Part shown: positions 1 to 8,133 of the stretch, piece after piece
Position numbering within the stretch: the stretch's first letter is position 1
How the letters are laid out: the number at the start of each line of letters is the position of its first letter
NCBI RefSeq assembly: GCF_000745965.1
Contig: NZ_JQKI01000005.1
Span: 124,001 to 188,000 of the forward strand
Reading direction: 5' to 3'
Length of the DNA stretch: 64,000 nt
Source: Edaphobacter aggregans DSM 19364
GTDB taxonomy: Bacteria > Acidobacteriota > Terriglobia > Terriglobales > Acidobacteriaceae
Notes under the pieces: generated by a model
The model's database searches: none
Told to the model about the DNA's origin: nothing
Seen by the model: the letters and a program-made list of their open reading frames with translations, nothing else
Program-made: the position numbers and the translations under genes

Positions 1-2482
1 GAACTTTCGCGGAGTTCCCCAGCATGGCATAACAGTCGCCGATGTCCCGCCACGCCAAATGCGACCTGGGTTCCAGCTGCGCCGCCTGCTCATAGTACCC
101 CAGCGCTGCCTTGTAGTCCTTGTCGGTGAACGCCTCATCACCGAGGTTGCGAAATGCATTTGCATTCGGGCTTCTTGCGATGCTGCGCCTCGATGCATCG
201 ATTGCCTCATCATGTTTCCCGATGGCGACGTACATCGTGCCGAGGTTCGCCAGCGGCATGGCAACACTGGGCGCTGCCACCGCCGCTTCGGCAAACGCAT
301 CAGCTGCCTGCTGGTACTTGGCTTGTCTCCACAGGACATATGCGAGCTCGTTGTATGCCGGCCAATAGTTGGGCCGTTCCTTCAGGATCTCCCGGTACAC
401 CTGCTCAGCCTCGGCCAAGCGATTGAGAAAGCGAAGGGCATACGTCTTGTAGAGAATCGTCTCTGAGTTTCCAGGATCTACCTTGAGAGACCTGCCGATG
501 AAGGTCAGCGCTTCTTCCTGCCTTCCTGAAAAGAGATACACCTGTGCCCGGCTCAGAAGCCCGGCGGCAGACGCCGAATTCTCATCGGCTGCCCTTTCCG
601 CGTTCCGCTCCGCAAGCGACAGCAGGGCTCGATCGTGAGTGCGCAAGTACTGCTGGACATAAGCCATAGCAAGCTTGGCATAGCCCAGATGGAACCTTGG
701 CTCCATTCCCAGGCAATCGGCGTATTTAAGAATTGCGGCATCGAGTCCCGTATTGTTCGGTTGATGCGCCAGCTCCTCCGCCTGGCTGAACAGCTGAAAT
801 GCCTCAGGCGAGATCGTCTTCAGCTCCTCATCATCCTTGAGCCTCTTTTCCTGCTGGGGAAGTCCAAGCAGCTTCGCTGCCTCCTCTGACCCCCTGTCCG
901 CCAACGTATTAATCTGGTCGCGACTGGTCGCAATCGATTGCTTGCGAAGCGTTCGCTGCGATGCAGCGTCCAGCACCTGCAGCAGAAGCTGTGCCCCTGT
1001 GGCCTTCGTCTGCAGCGACGCCGCCAGCACGAGGTTGGCGCCGAGCAGGCTCACTGACTCGGCAGGAGCCACAACCGGGACAGTTCCGGGGACGTCGCCC
1101 GCCGAGATGACCAGGAGGTTCTTCACGTAGGCTTCCGCGCGAGTCAGGCGATTTCGAATCGAGCCCAGCACCGTCGAGACGAGCGACGACGACTCACCCG
1201 TCGGAGCGGGCCACGCCATGACCGCCACGAAGCGCTTGTCGGGAAGCGGGTGCATCCACCGATCGATCCTCGGCCACTCCAGCCAGGCACCTCCGGCGAG
1301 AGCGACGGTTGCGCCGGCTCCCATCTCCAGCATCTTTCGGCGGGAGATGGCGTGCCGTGAACTGACGGCGGGTGGAGGCGGGGGCGCGACGTATCCCGGC
1401 TGCAGCACGGCGACTGCCTGGCGCACGCTCGGAAAGCGGCGCGTGGCGTCAGGCTCGAGACATCCGCGAATGAATCGCTTCCACTGCGACGGAAGCTTGT
1501 CGAAGACAGGGTCCTGTCCGGTCTCGAGCTCGTTGCCGGGACTGAACCTGGGCACGTGGCCCATCAACATCTCGTAGGCCACGATAGCGATGGCATAGAC
1601 GTCGGTCGCAATGGAAGGCTGCTCGCCCCGGAAGAGCTCGGGAGCCATGTAGGCCGGAGTTCCGGCAAACGCCGCAGTGGTCAGCGTTTGAGACCCGGCC
1701 TGGTAGGCGTGCGCCAAGCCGAAGTCCATCACGCAGACGCGCACCTCTGCGCCGTGCCCATCGAGCATAATGTTGCCCGCCTTGATGTCGCGGTGCAGGA
1801 TGCCCGCATCGTGGATGGCGCCGAGCGCGTCGCCGACCTGGCGAATGATCGCAGTCGCCTCGGGAAGGTCGATCGGCCCCTGCCTTGCGATCCGCATCGC
1901 CAGGGTCTCTCCGCTCAGGAGCTTCATCGTGAAGAAGGCGATCGGCTTGCCCTGATCTTCGCTCTGAAAGATGTCGTAGATAGGACAGAGGTTGGGATGA
2001 ATCACCTCGCGCGCATGAAGAATCTCGCGCTCGAGGCGCTTCTGCATGACGGGGTCCTCGGCCGATTGCGAGAGAAGCGTCTTCAAACCGAGGTGGACTC
2101 CCTGCAACCGGCGGTCCTCCACCTCATACACCTCGCCCATGCCTCCTCGAGCGATGTAGCGCACGATCACAAACCGGTCGTTGAGGACAGATCCGACATT
2201 CCACCGCGGGGAGGCTCCGGCATGGGATCCAGTGCCGTAACTATTTGCAGGAGCGCTCTTGTCGTCAAAGGGCGCAAACTGCGCCGCAGCCTTCCTGGGG
2301 TCGAGGAAGGGCTGCTCCAGGAAGCTCCCCAGGCGCTCGTCCTTGTCCAGCAGCTCGCGGACGAGCGGCTCCAGCTCAGGAGATTCACGGCACGCCCGCT
2401 TCAAAAAGACGGACCTGTCCTCTGGCGCAAGTTCCAGCGCAGCAGCGAACAGCCGTTCGACGGTTTCGCGTTCCCCTGCCAT
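1..2482 (-). CDS. Serine/threonine protein kinase with TPR C-terminus (3' end beyond window)
   Basis: Hanks-type receptor kinase, about 827 residues visible and open at the window edge. The glycine-rich loop (ARGGMGEVYE, about 111-120), ATP-binding Lys134, catalytic HRDIKAGN (His230, Asp232) and DFG (Asp253) are all intact, so it should be active. After the kinase domain an RRK motif precedes a short hydrophobic stretch that resembles a membrane anchor, followed by an extracytoplasmic segment and a series of TPR-like helices (for example EALTFIGRSLKVDPGN). The start is the ATG at 2482-2480, giving an N-terminal region of about 95 residues seen in many acidobacterial kinases. It is divergent from an ECF sigma gene, a pairing common in Acidobacteria and Planctomycetes in which the kinase may control the sigma factor; that link is inference. 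Confidence 0.93.
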   Translation of the reverse strand, partial: MAGERETVERLFAAALELAPEDRSVFLKRACRESPELEPLVRELLDKDERLGSFLEQPFLDPRKAAAQFAPFDDKSAPANSYGTGSHAGASPRWNVGSVLNDRFVIVRYIARGGMGEVYEVEDRRLQGVHLGLKTLLSQSAEDPVMQKRLEREILHAREVIHPNLCPIYDIFQSEDQGKPIAFFTMKLLSGETLAMRIARQGPIDLPEATAIIRQVGDALGAIHDAGILHRDIKAGNIMLDGHGAEVRVCVMDFGLAHAYQAGSQTLTTAAFAGTPAYMAPELFRGEQPSIATDVYAIAIVAYEMLMGHVPRFSPGNELETGQDPVFDKLPSQWKRFIRGCLEPDATRRFPSVRQAVAVLQPGYVAPPPPPAVSSRHAISRRKMLEMGAGATVALAGGAWLEWPRIDRWMHPLPDKRFVAVMAWPAPTGESSSLVSTVLGSIRNRLTRAEAYVKNLLVISAGDVPGTVPVVAPAESVSLLGANLVLAASLQTKATGAQLLLQVLDAASQRTLRKQSIATSRDQINTLADRGSEEAAKLLGLPQQEKRLKDDEELKTISPEAFQLFSQAEELAHQPNNTGLDAAILKYADCLGMEPRFHLGYAKLAMAYVQQYLRTHDRALLSLAERNAERAADENSASAAGLLSRAQVYLFSGRQEEALTFIGRSLKVDPGNSETILYKTYALRFLNRLAEAEQVYREILKERPNYWPAYNELAYVLWRQAKYQQAADAFAEAAVAAPSVAMPLANLGTMYVAIGKHDEAIDASRRSIARSPNANAFRNLGDEAFTDKDYKAALGYYEQAAQLEPRSHLAWRDIGDCYAMLGNSAKV

Positions 2483-2801
2483 GGCCTATCCTCCACGCTA
2501 GCCCTGTATGGCCGATAAAGGATGCAGATTTGGTAGCTTAGGCCCCCAGAGAACAAGCAAGAAGAAGATCGATCAACAGAGCCGGAGACTGCACCGCTAA
2601 GAGTTCCGGGTTTCAATCACCGGTCTTACCGCGGCGCAAAACTAGGAAATTCGGGCTAACCCGCCTCTTTTCTTCGCGAGAAGCTTATCACGTTATGCCT
2701 CCAGCCCGCTGTCTATTAATGCGTACTCCAGCCGGTAACAGTGTCATTGTCATATTTTTTGGTTGTGAGTGAGTTCAGGCCTCTCGGCGTAGAATGCTCG
2801 C
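2483..2801. other. Divergent intergenic region, kinase / ECF sigma factor
   Basis: About 320 bases without a convincing gene. It is less GC-rich than the flanking genes and must hold promoters for both divergent transcripts. No clear -35/-10 pair or operator could be picked out by eye. The only evident structure is the palindrome at its right edge, listed separately. Confidence 0.5.
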
Positions 2802-2819
2802 CATAGGAGTCCTCCTATG
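2802..2819 (+). promoter_or_regulatory. Palindrome covering Shine-Dalgarno and start codon of the ECF sigma gene
   Basis: CATAGGAG (2802-2809) and CTCCTATG (2812-2819) are perfect inverted arms, with the right arm ending in the ATG of the sigma gene. The left arm contains the only good Shine-Dalgarno (AGGAG). In mRNA the SD could pair with CUCCU directly before the AUG, which would restrain initiation. The arms are seen directly; translational control is inference. Confidence 0.45.
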
Positions 2820-3401
2820 TCCATCCCCGACGGTGACGTCACAGTCCTGCTGAAGGCGATGAACCGTGGGGACAAGTCTGCCGCGGACCAACTGCTACCT
2901 CTCGTGTACTCCGAGCTGCACCGGCTGGCCAAGGGCTATATGAGCCGTGAGCGGCGAGGCCACACCCTGCAGCCGACAGCGCTTATCAACCAGGCGTACC
3001 TCAGGATCGCGCAGCAGCAGAACGTCGAGTGGCAGAACCACGCTCACTTCATCGGATTTGCCGCCAACGTGATGCGGCGAGTGCTGGTCGATCACGCCAG
3101 GGAGCATAACGCAGCCATGCGCGGTGGAGGACGCGTGAGGGTCGAGCTTGATGAAGGCATCGCCTTCACCAGGGAGACGGCTCCACAGCTTCTCCTGCTA
3201 GAGGAGGCCCTGACACGCCTGGAACAGCTCAATCCCAGGCAGGCCAAGGTGGTGGAGATGCGCTACTTCGGTGGCTTGTCGGTCGAAGAGGTGGCGGGAG
3301 TTCTCGGCATCGCGCCGCGCTCCGTCAAGCGCGACTGGTCGCTCGCCCGCCTGTGGCTCTTCGAGGAGATCCAAAAGGGAGCGGCCACGGCCCAGCAATA
3401 A
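2817..3401 (+). CDS. RNA polymerase sigma factor, ECF family (Sigma70_ECF type)
   Basis: A 194-residue sigma factor that would direct RNA polymerase to a specific promoter set. The N-terminal half carries a region 2 typical of the Planctomycete/Acidobacteria Sigma70_ECF family (LLPLVYSELHRLAKGYMSRE, then HTLQPTALINQAYLRI). The C-terminal half has a region 4 helix-turn-helix (FGGLSVEEVAGVLGIAPRSV) that would read the -35 element. Length matches the family. The ATG at 2817 follows an SD held in a palindrome. The gene is divergent from a TPR Ser/Thr kinase. No anti-sigma gene is adjacent, consistent with ECF groups thought to be regulated by a neighbouring kinase; this regulation is inferred. 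Confidence 0.92.
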   Translation: MSIPDGDVTVLLKAMNRGDKSAADQLLPLVYSELHRLAKGYMSRERRGHTLQPTALINQAYLRIAQQQNVEWQNHAHFIGFAANVMRRVLVDHAREHNAAMRGGGRVRVELDEGIAFTRETAPQLLLLEEALTRLEQLNPRQAKVVEMRYFGGLSVEEVAGVLGIAPRSVKRDWSLARLWLFEEIQKGAATAQQ

Positions 3402-3492
3402 AATTGCGAATTCGTGGCACCTTCTGTCCCTGTTCTCCGCTTATCCAGGTGAAGGCAATTGTGGAGATGGCCTTCGGATAAGGAGATAGGTC

Positions 3493-3951
3493 ATGAAACG
3501 CTCAATCACTTCCTTTCTCGCCTCTGGTCTCGTGTCTACCGCTCTTGCCATCGGCGTCGCCTCCACTCCGTTCAACGCGTTTGCCCAGGATCCGTCGGGA
3601 GTCAAGGCCAATATCCCGTTTGCATTCGAGGTTGGCTCCAAGGTGATGCCGGCCGGAACCTACACCTTTACAAAGCAGGGCGAGTACATCATGCTGCTGC
3701 GCGGCTCCGACCCGCACGCCCAGATTCTGGCGATGGTTCGTCCGCAGACCAGCCAGAACGCCCCGAAGGTCGGCACCATCACCTTCACGCAGTATGGCGA
3801 TCGCTACTTCCTTCATAAGGTGTCCAGCTCAGCCACCTCAACCGCCTGGGATTGCCCAACCGGCAAGCAGGAGAAGGAACTGATCCGTGAGCTGCGCAAC
3901 CAGAAAGCCACTGAGGTCGCCGTCAATATCACGCCGACGCTGCAGCACTAA
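3493..3951 (+). CDS. Small secreted protein of unknown function
   Basis: A 152-residue protein with a clear Sec signal peptide (MKRSITSF, hydrophobic core, cleavage near AFAQ at about residue 33). The mature part is beta-rich, beginning VKANIPFAFEVGSKVMPAGTY, a pattern seen in many acidobacterial exported proteins of unknown role. There are no catalytic motifs and one cysteine (DCPTGKQ). The ATG at 3493 follows a GGAG-type ribosome site. It lies 91 bases after the sigma gene, so it may be that sigma factor's target or co-transcribed with it, and it ends just before a strong hairpin. The secreted nature is well supported; function is unknown. Confidence 0.85.
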   Translation: MKRSITSFLASGLVSTALAIGVASTPFNAFAQDPSGVKANIPFAFEVGSKVMPAGTYTFTKQGEYIMLLRGSDPHAQILAMVRPQTSQNAPKVGTITFTQYGDRYFLHKVSSSATSTAWDCPTGKQEKELIRELRNQKATEVAVNITPTLQH

Positions 3952-3989
3952 TCTGCAATCTGCCTTGATTCTTTCTCTGTGAATCTTCT

Positions 3990-4024
3990 AAAGCCTCGCG
4001 CTGCCAACTGCGGCGCGGGGCTTT
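3990..4024. terminator. Shared Rho-independent terminator between convergent genes
   Basis: AAAGCCTCGCGC (3990-4001) pairs with GCGCGGGGCTTT (4013-4024) around an 11-base loop. A short T-rich run follows on the plus strand (CTCTTTTG) and TTCTTT-like sequence on the other strand. It sits between the secreted-protein gene and the oppositely oriented peptidase gene, whose stop codon overlaps the right arm, so it probably serves both. Confidence 0.75.
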
Positions 4025-5117
4025 AGCTCTTTTGTGACAACACATAATCCCGGTAAGCCGGGAATCCGAGGTCCGGAAGACTCGTGGCCTGCATTGCCGC
4101 GCGGACAATCGCGCGGGCCATCACGGTCGCTGCAATCGCTCCAATCGCAGTTACATCCGCCTTCACCTTCGCCGTTCCCGTCGACATCGAAAAGATCGTG
4201 TCGCCGTCTCCCATCGTGTGCACCGGGTTGATGGCGCGCGCCAGTCCGTCGTGCGTCATCTGCGCGATCTTGGTCATCTGCGTCTTGGTGAAGGGAGCGT
4301 TCGTTGCCACCACACCGATCGTCGTATTGGCGCCGTTCTGCACCACCACGCGATAGCCCTTGAGGATCGCCTCCATCGAGTCACGGTAGCCCTTACCGTC
4401 CTCGGAGCGCGCTCCGGCCACGATCGTGCCTGTGCGTGGATCGATCACGTCGCCCGCTGCATTCACCGCCACTAGGGCGCCCACGACGATTCCCGTGTCT
4501 CCCACCTTCACGCTCGCCGTTCCCAGGCCCGATTTCATCGCGAACTTCGGCCCGAACATCTTGCCCACCGTCGCGCCTGTCCCCGCGCCCACGTTGCCCT
4601 CCTTCACCGGCCCCGTCGTCGCGGCTATGCAGGCCTTGTATCCTGCGTCTTCTGCTGGACGTATCTTGAAGTCCCCGACTCCCAGGTCAAAGAGAATCGC
4701 CGCTGGCACAATCGGGACCACGCCTCCGCCGATCTTGTACCCGAGGTTGTGCTCCTCCAGCCACCGCACCACGCCCGTCGCCGCCGCGAGTCCATAGGCG
4801 CTGCCGCCTGAGAGCAGAATCGCCTGCACCTTCTCGACCATGTTGGTTGGCGACAGCAGGTCTGTCTCGCGCGTCCCTGGAGCCGATCCTCTTACATCCA
4901 CGCCAGCGGTCGCGCCGCTCTCGCAGATCACCACGGTGCAACCAGTTGGCCGCTCGGCGAGCGTGTGCTGCCCGACCTTGAGCCCAGGTACATCGGTGAT
5001 CGATCCGCCCTCAGGCAGGGACAGCGGCTCCTTCAGGAGCGCGAACGCGGCCTCGGCCGGCAGCGCTGCCGCGAGAGGAAGACCAACCAGACTGCGGGTA
5101 AACTCACGACGCTTCAT
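4023..5117 (-). CDS. P1 family (DmpA-like) peptidase, exported
   Basis: A 364-residue N-terminal-nucleophile hydrolase of peptidase family S58/P1 (L-aminopeptidase/D-esterase DmpA). The family matures by autocleavage before a Ser/Thr. Here the equivalent position is in NTTIGVVATNAPF (about 264-276), so Thr is the likely nucleophile. Other family features are ITDVPGLKVGQHT (40-52), LLSGGSAYGL (101-110) and EGNVGAGTGATVGK (173-186). The start is set at MKRREFTRSL, which begins a twin-arginine-like or Sec signal; an upstream in-frame ATG at 5300 would overlap the symporter gene and adds low-quality sequence. It is downstream of the SSS symporter (44-base gap). Its substrate is unknown; position suggests hydrolysis of an amide or peptide taken up by that transporter. 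Confidence 0.88.
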   Translation of the reverse strand: MKRREFTRSLVGLPLAAALPAEAAFALLKEPLSLPEGGSITDVPGLKVGQHTLAERPTGCTVVICESGATAGVDVRGSAPGTRETDLLSPTNMVEKVQAILLSGGSAYGLAAATGVVRWLEEHNLGYKIGGGVVPIVPAAILFDLGVGDFKIRPAEDAGYKACIAATTGPVKEGNVGAGTGATVGKMFGPKFAMKSGLGTASVKVGDTGIVVGALVAVNAAGDVIDPRTGTIVAGARSEDGKGYRDSMEAILKGYRVVVQNGANTTIGVVATNAPFTKTQMTKIAQMTHDGLARAINPVHTMGDGDTIFSMSTGTAKVKADVTAIGAIAATVMARAIVRAAMQATSLPDLGFPAYRDYVLSQKS

Positions 5118-5160
5118 GCAAGACCTCGAACAAGAATCACTGCACCTATGCAGAACCCCG

Positions 5161-6615
5161 CTACAACACTGCCCCTTTTGCGGGAGGCGAGTCAGCGGGC
5201 TTTGGAGACACAGGAGCGAACACACGGAACGCAACCATAACGATAGCCGCCGTAAGAATTCCAATCGCCTGCGGAGACAGCACTCCAAAACCGACGCCAT
5301 GCGTTAGACGCATCGTGACCAGCGTTGCCGCAAGCGCGGCGAAGATGCTCGAGAGCGCAGCAGCCGAGAGTACGCGCCGTGAATAGAGCCCGGCGAGCAC
5401 GGGAACAAACAGCGAGACGGCGATCAGGCCGTAGAAGATCGAGACTGCCGCAATGATCGAAGGCAGAATCGCAGCCAGCAAAATCCCGGCGATCCCTGCA
5501 CCGATCAAAATGATTCGGCTCACCATCAGCAGCCTCTGCTGCGAGACGCCCGGATTCAGAAACGTCTTGTACAGATCGACCGCCAGCGACGTCGAGAGCA
5601 TGAACAGAATCGCATCGGTCGCACTCAGCTCCGCCGAGAAGATCGACGCCAGCGTCCACACCCCGAGCCAGCGCGGCAGAAGCGTCTTCATCGCCTCCGG
5701 CAGAGCCAGCTCCGCATTGCTGAGATGCGGCAGCGCAGCAAACGCGCACAGGCCAAGCACTGCCGGCACGAACGCAAATAGGGCCTGGCCCAGCGAGTTC
5801 AGTACTACGCCGCCCCGCACCGTCTTCTCATCACCCGCGCCATAGACCTTCTGCACCAGCCCCGGCGAGACCATGAACGACGGCACCAGAATCGCGAACC
5901 ATGCAGCGATCTGCTTTGCGCCCGCTCCGGTGATGCTGAACAGCTGTTCCGTCCTTGCCGCGCTGCCTGTGTTCGCCAGCACAAGCTCGCGCATGTGTCC
6001 CCACCCGCCCAGAGCATGAAGTGCAAACGGAACCGCCAGCAGCAGTCCCGACATCGTCACGGCAAGCTCGAACATGTTCACGAACGACGACGACATCATG
6101 CCGCCGGCCACGCAGTACACGATCGCGACCATGCCGCCGATCACGCATCCCTGCCACTTCGGGATTCCTGCGACTGTATTCAGAATCCATGAGATCGCAA
6201 TCAGCTGCCCGGCAAGAATCGCGAGCGAGCCAAACCAGAACAGCACCGCGATGACCGCCTTCACGGCCTTGCCGTAACGAAGCTCGAGGAAGTCCTGCAG
6301 GGTCGCCAGTCCGTTCTTCTTCCCGATCACCCACAGCTTCGGCCCCAGGAACTGCGACAGCAGAAGCGATCCGATCGCCGCCGAGCCGACCCACCACCAC
6401 GCCGACATTCCCAGCCGGTATCCCAGTCCTGTCGCACCGACCGTCGAACCCGCGCCGATGTTCGCCGCCAGGAACGTGGCAAACAGCCGCCCTGTCCCCA
6501 GGCTCCTTCCCGCCACCAGGAAGTCCGTCGAGCTCTTCACGCGCCGGCTCATCACAATGCCAAGCGCCATGAGGAAGATGGAGTAGAGCAGCAGCGCAAT
6601 CAGGTAGATGTTCAT
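5161..6615 (-). CDS. Sodium:solute symporter (SSS family)
   Basis: A 484-residue polytopic membrane protein with about 13 hydrophobic helices. It has hallmarks of the SSS family: an N-terminal helix with RVKSSTDFLVAGRSLG (25-40), LAANIGAGSTVGATGLGY in helix 2 (about 50-67, the region that shapes the Na+ and substrate sites), and FSAELSATDAILFMLST (about 319-335). It would import an organic solute with Na+. It is divergent from the aminotransferase gene that opens the purine cluster and upstream of a peptidase gene, so allantoin, another ureide, a purine or an amide are candidate substrates. That is inference; the sequence alone does not set specificity. Confidence 0.9.
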   Translation of the reverse strand: MNIYLIALLLYSIFLMALGIVMSRRVKSSTDFLVAGRSLGTGRLFATFLAANIGAGSTVGATGLGYRLGMSAWWWVGSAAIGSLLLSQFLGPKLWVIGKKNGLATLQDFLELRYGKAVKAVIAVLFWFGSLAILAGQLIAISWILNTVAGIPKWQGCVIGGMVAIVYCVAGGMMSSSFVNMFELAVTMSGLLLAVPFALHALGGWGHMRELVLANTGSAARTEQLFSITGAGAKQIAAWFAILVPSFMVSPGLVQKVYGAGDEKTVRGGVVLNSLGQALFAFVPAVLGLCAFAALPHLSNAELALPEAMKTLLPRWLGVWTLASIFSAELSATDAILFMLSTSLAVDLYKTFLNPGVSQQRLLMVSRIILIGAGIAGILLAAILPSIIAAVSIFYGLIAVSLFVPVLAGLYSRRVLSAAALSSIFAALAATLVTMRLTHGVGFGVLSPQAIGILTAAIVMVAFRVFAPVSPKPADSPPAKGAVL

Positions 6616-6640
6616 CCGTCTCTTCCATTGTCTATGATTC

Positions 6641-6668
6641 GTATATTCTTCGTGAAAGACCGATATAC
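6641..6668. promoter_or_regulatory. Inverted repeat in the divergent symporter/aminotransferase promoter region
   Basis: GTATAT (6641-6646) and ATATAC (6663-6668) form an inverted pair 16 bases apart, flanked by TC/CG on both sides, in the 108-base gap between the divergent genes. It is a possible operator for a purine-responsive regulator. No regulator gene is present in the window, and six-base arms could arise by chance. Confidence 0.25.
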
Positions 6669-6723
6669 TCGACCGCGCTCATAATCTCGAACAGCAAGAC
6701 CAGTTCTGCATTCCGGAGCCTCC

Positions 6724-8064
6724 ATGCCCGATCAACTCACCTCGCAGCAAGTCATCCAGCTCACCCGGGACCACAACTACGGAACCTGGCGCAAGCAGAA
6801 GTTCTGGAACCCCAACCACCTCGTCTCCGCCGACGGCTGCTACTTCACTGACGGCAACGGCAAGCGTTACCTCGACTTCTCGTCGCAGCTGATGTGTTCT
6901 AACCTCGGCCACAACAACAAGGCCGTCATCGAGTCCATCAAGAAGCAGGCCGAGACGCTGGCCTACGCCGCGCCCTTCTACGCGACGACGGCTCGTGCCG
7001 AACTGAGCAAGCTGCTTCTCGAAGTCCTTCCCGAGGGCCTTACCAAGTTCTTCTTCACGACCTCCGGGACGGACGCCAACGAGGCCGCCTTCAAGATCGC
7101 GCGCATGTACACCGGCAAGACCAAGATCATCGCTCGCTATCGCTCGTATCACGGCTCTACCTCGATGTCGATTGCGGCTACCGGCGACCCGCGCCGCTGG
7201 CCCGCGGAGCCTCGTAGCAAAGGGCAAGGCGTTCTGTTCTCCCCCGAAGTCAACTGCTACAACTGCCCGATCAAGCACACCTATCCTGAGTGCGGCATCG
7301 CGTGCGCCGACTATCTCGACTACATGATCGCCAACGAAGGCGACGTCGCCGCAGTCCTCGTCGAGCCTGTCGTCGGAACCAACGGTGTCCTCATTCCGCC
7401 GCCCGGCTACTTCGACAAGCTCCGCGCGCTGTGCGACCGGCACGGCGTCCTGCTCATCGCCGACGAGGTGATGAGCGGATGGGGCCGCACCGGCAAGTGG
7501 TTCGCCATCGACAACTGGAACCTGAAGCCCGACATTCTTACGACGGCCAAGGGAATCACCTCGGCCTATGTGCCGCTCGGCCTCTGCGCTACCACACAGA
7601 AGATCGCCGACTTCTTTGACGATAACTACTTCGCCCACGGCCACACCTACGAGGCCCACCCCATGACGCTAGGCCCCGCCGTCGCCACCATCGGCGAGAT
7701 GCGCCGCCTCAACCTGGTCGATCGCGCCAACGAGATGGGAGCCTACCTCGGCGAGAAGCTTCGCGCTCTCAAGCCGAAGCATCCCTCCATCGGCGACGTC
7801 CGCGGCATTGGCCTCTTCTGGGCGGTGGAACTGGTGAAGGACCAGAAGCTCAAGACGCCGTTCAACACGTGGCAGGAAAAGCTTGATGGCAAGCCGATGG
7901 TGGTCGAGCAGGTCGCCGCGAAGATGCTCGGCGATGGCGTCGTCGTGCAGGCGTGGATGAGCCACTTCGTCCTCGCCCCGCCGCTGATTGTGGAGAAGGT
8001 AGACATCGACAAGGCAGTCGCTGCCTTCGACGACGCTCTCTCGGTCGCAGACGCCCTGCTGTAA
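6724..8064 (+). CDS. Class III (omega) aminotransferase, PLP-dependent
   Basis: A 446-residue fold-type I aminotransferase. Features are the phosphate-binding FFTTSGTDANEAAFKIAR (about 117-134), YRSYHGST (137-144), LIADEVMSGWGRTG (about 244-257) with the Asp that contacts the PLP nitrogen, and DILTTAKGITSAYVPLG with the Schiff-base Lys near residue 280. The ATG at 6724 follows GGAG. It lies 69 bases before allantoinase on the same strand, so it probably leads the catabolic operon. The pathway downstream ends in glyoxylate, and some class III enzymes (AGXT2 type) transfer amino groups to glyoxylate, so glyoxylate-to-glycine transamination is a reasonable proposal. Taurine-, beta-alanine- or other omega-amino acid:pyruvate activities are not excluded. 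Confidence 0.9.
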   Translation: MPDQLTSQQVIQLTRDHNYGTWRKQKFWNPNHLVSADGCYFTDGNGKRYLDFSSQLMCSNLGHNNKAVIESIKKQAETLAYAAPFYATTARAELSKLLLEVLPEGLTKFFFTTSGTDANEAAFKIARMYTGKTKIIARYRSYHGSTSMSIAATGDPRRWPAEPRSKGQGVLFSPEVNCYNCPIKHTYPECGIACADYLDYMIANEGDVAAVLVEPVVGTNGVLIPPPGYFDKLRALCDRHGVLLIADEVMSGWGRTGKWFAIDNWNLKPDILTTAKGITSAYVPLGLCATTQKIADFFDDNYFAHGHTYEAHPMTLGPAVATIGEMRRLNLVDRANEMGAYLGEKLRALKPKHPSIGDVRGIGLFWAVELVKDQKLKTPFNTWQEKLDGKPMVVEQVAAKMLGDGVVVQAWMSHFVLAPPLIVEKVDIDKAVAAFDDALSVADALL

Positions 8065-8133
8065 CACCTGTACGACTACCGGGCTTCGTGAAAATCGCTT
8101 GACCTTCTCCTCGGGAAGGTCGGAAGATCAGGC

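Noticed and set aside
4023..5300. Longer 425-residue version of the P1 peptidase
   Set aside because: The first 61 residues are Cys/Arg-rich, overlap the symporter 3' end, and precede a normal export signal starting at 5117.
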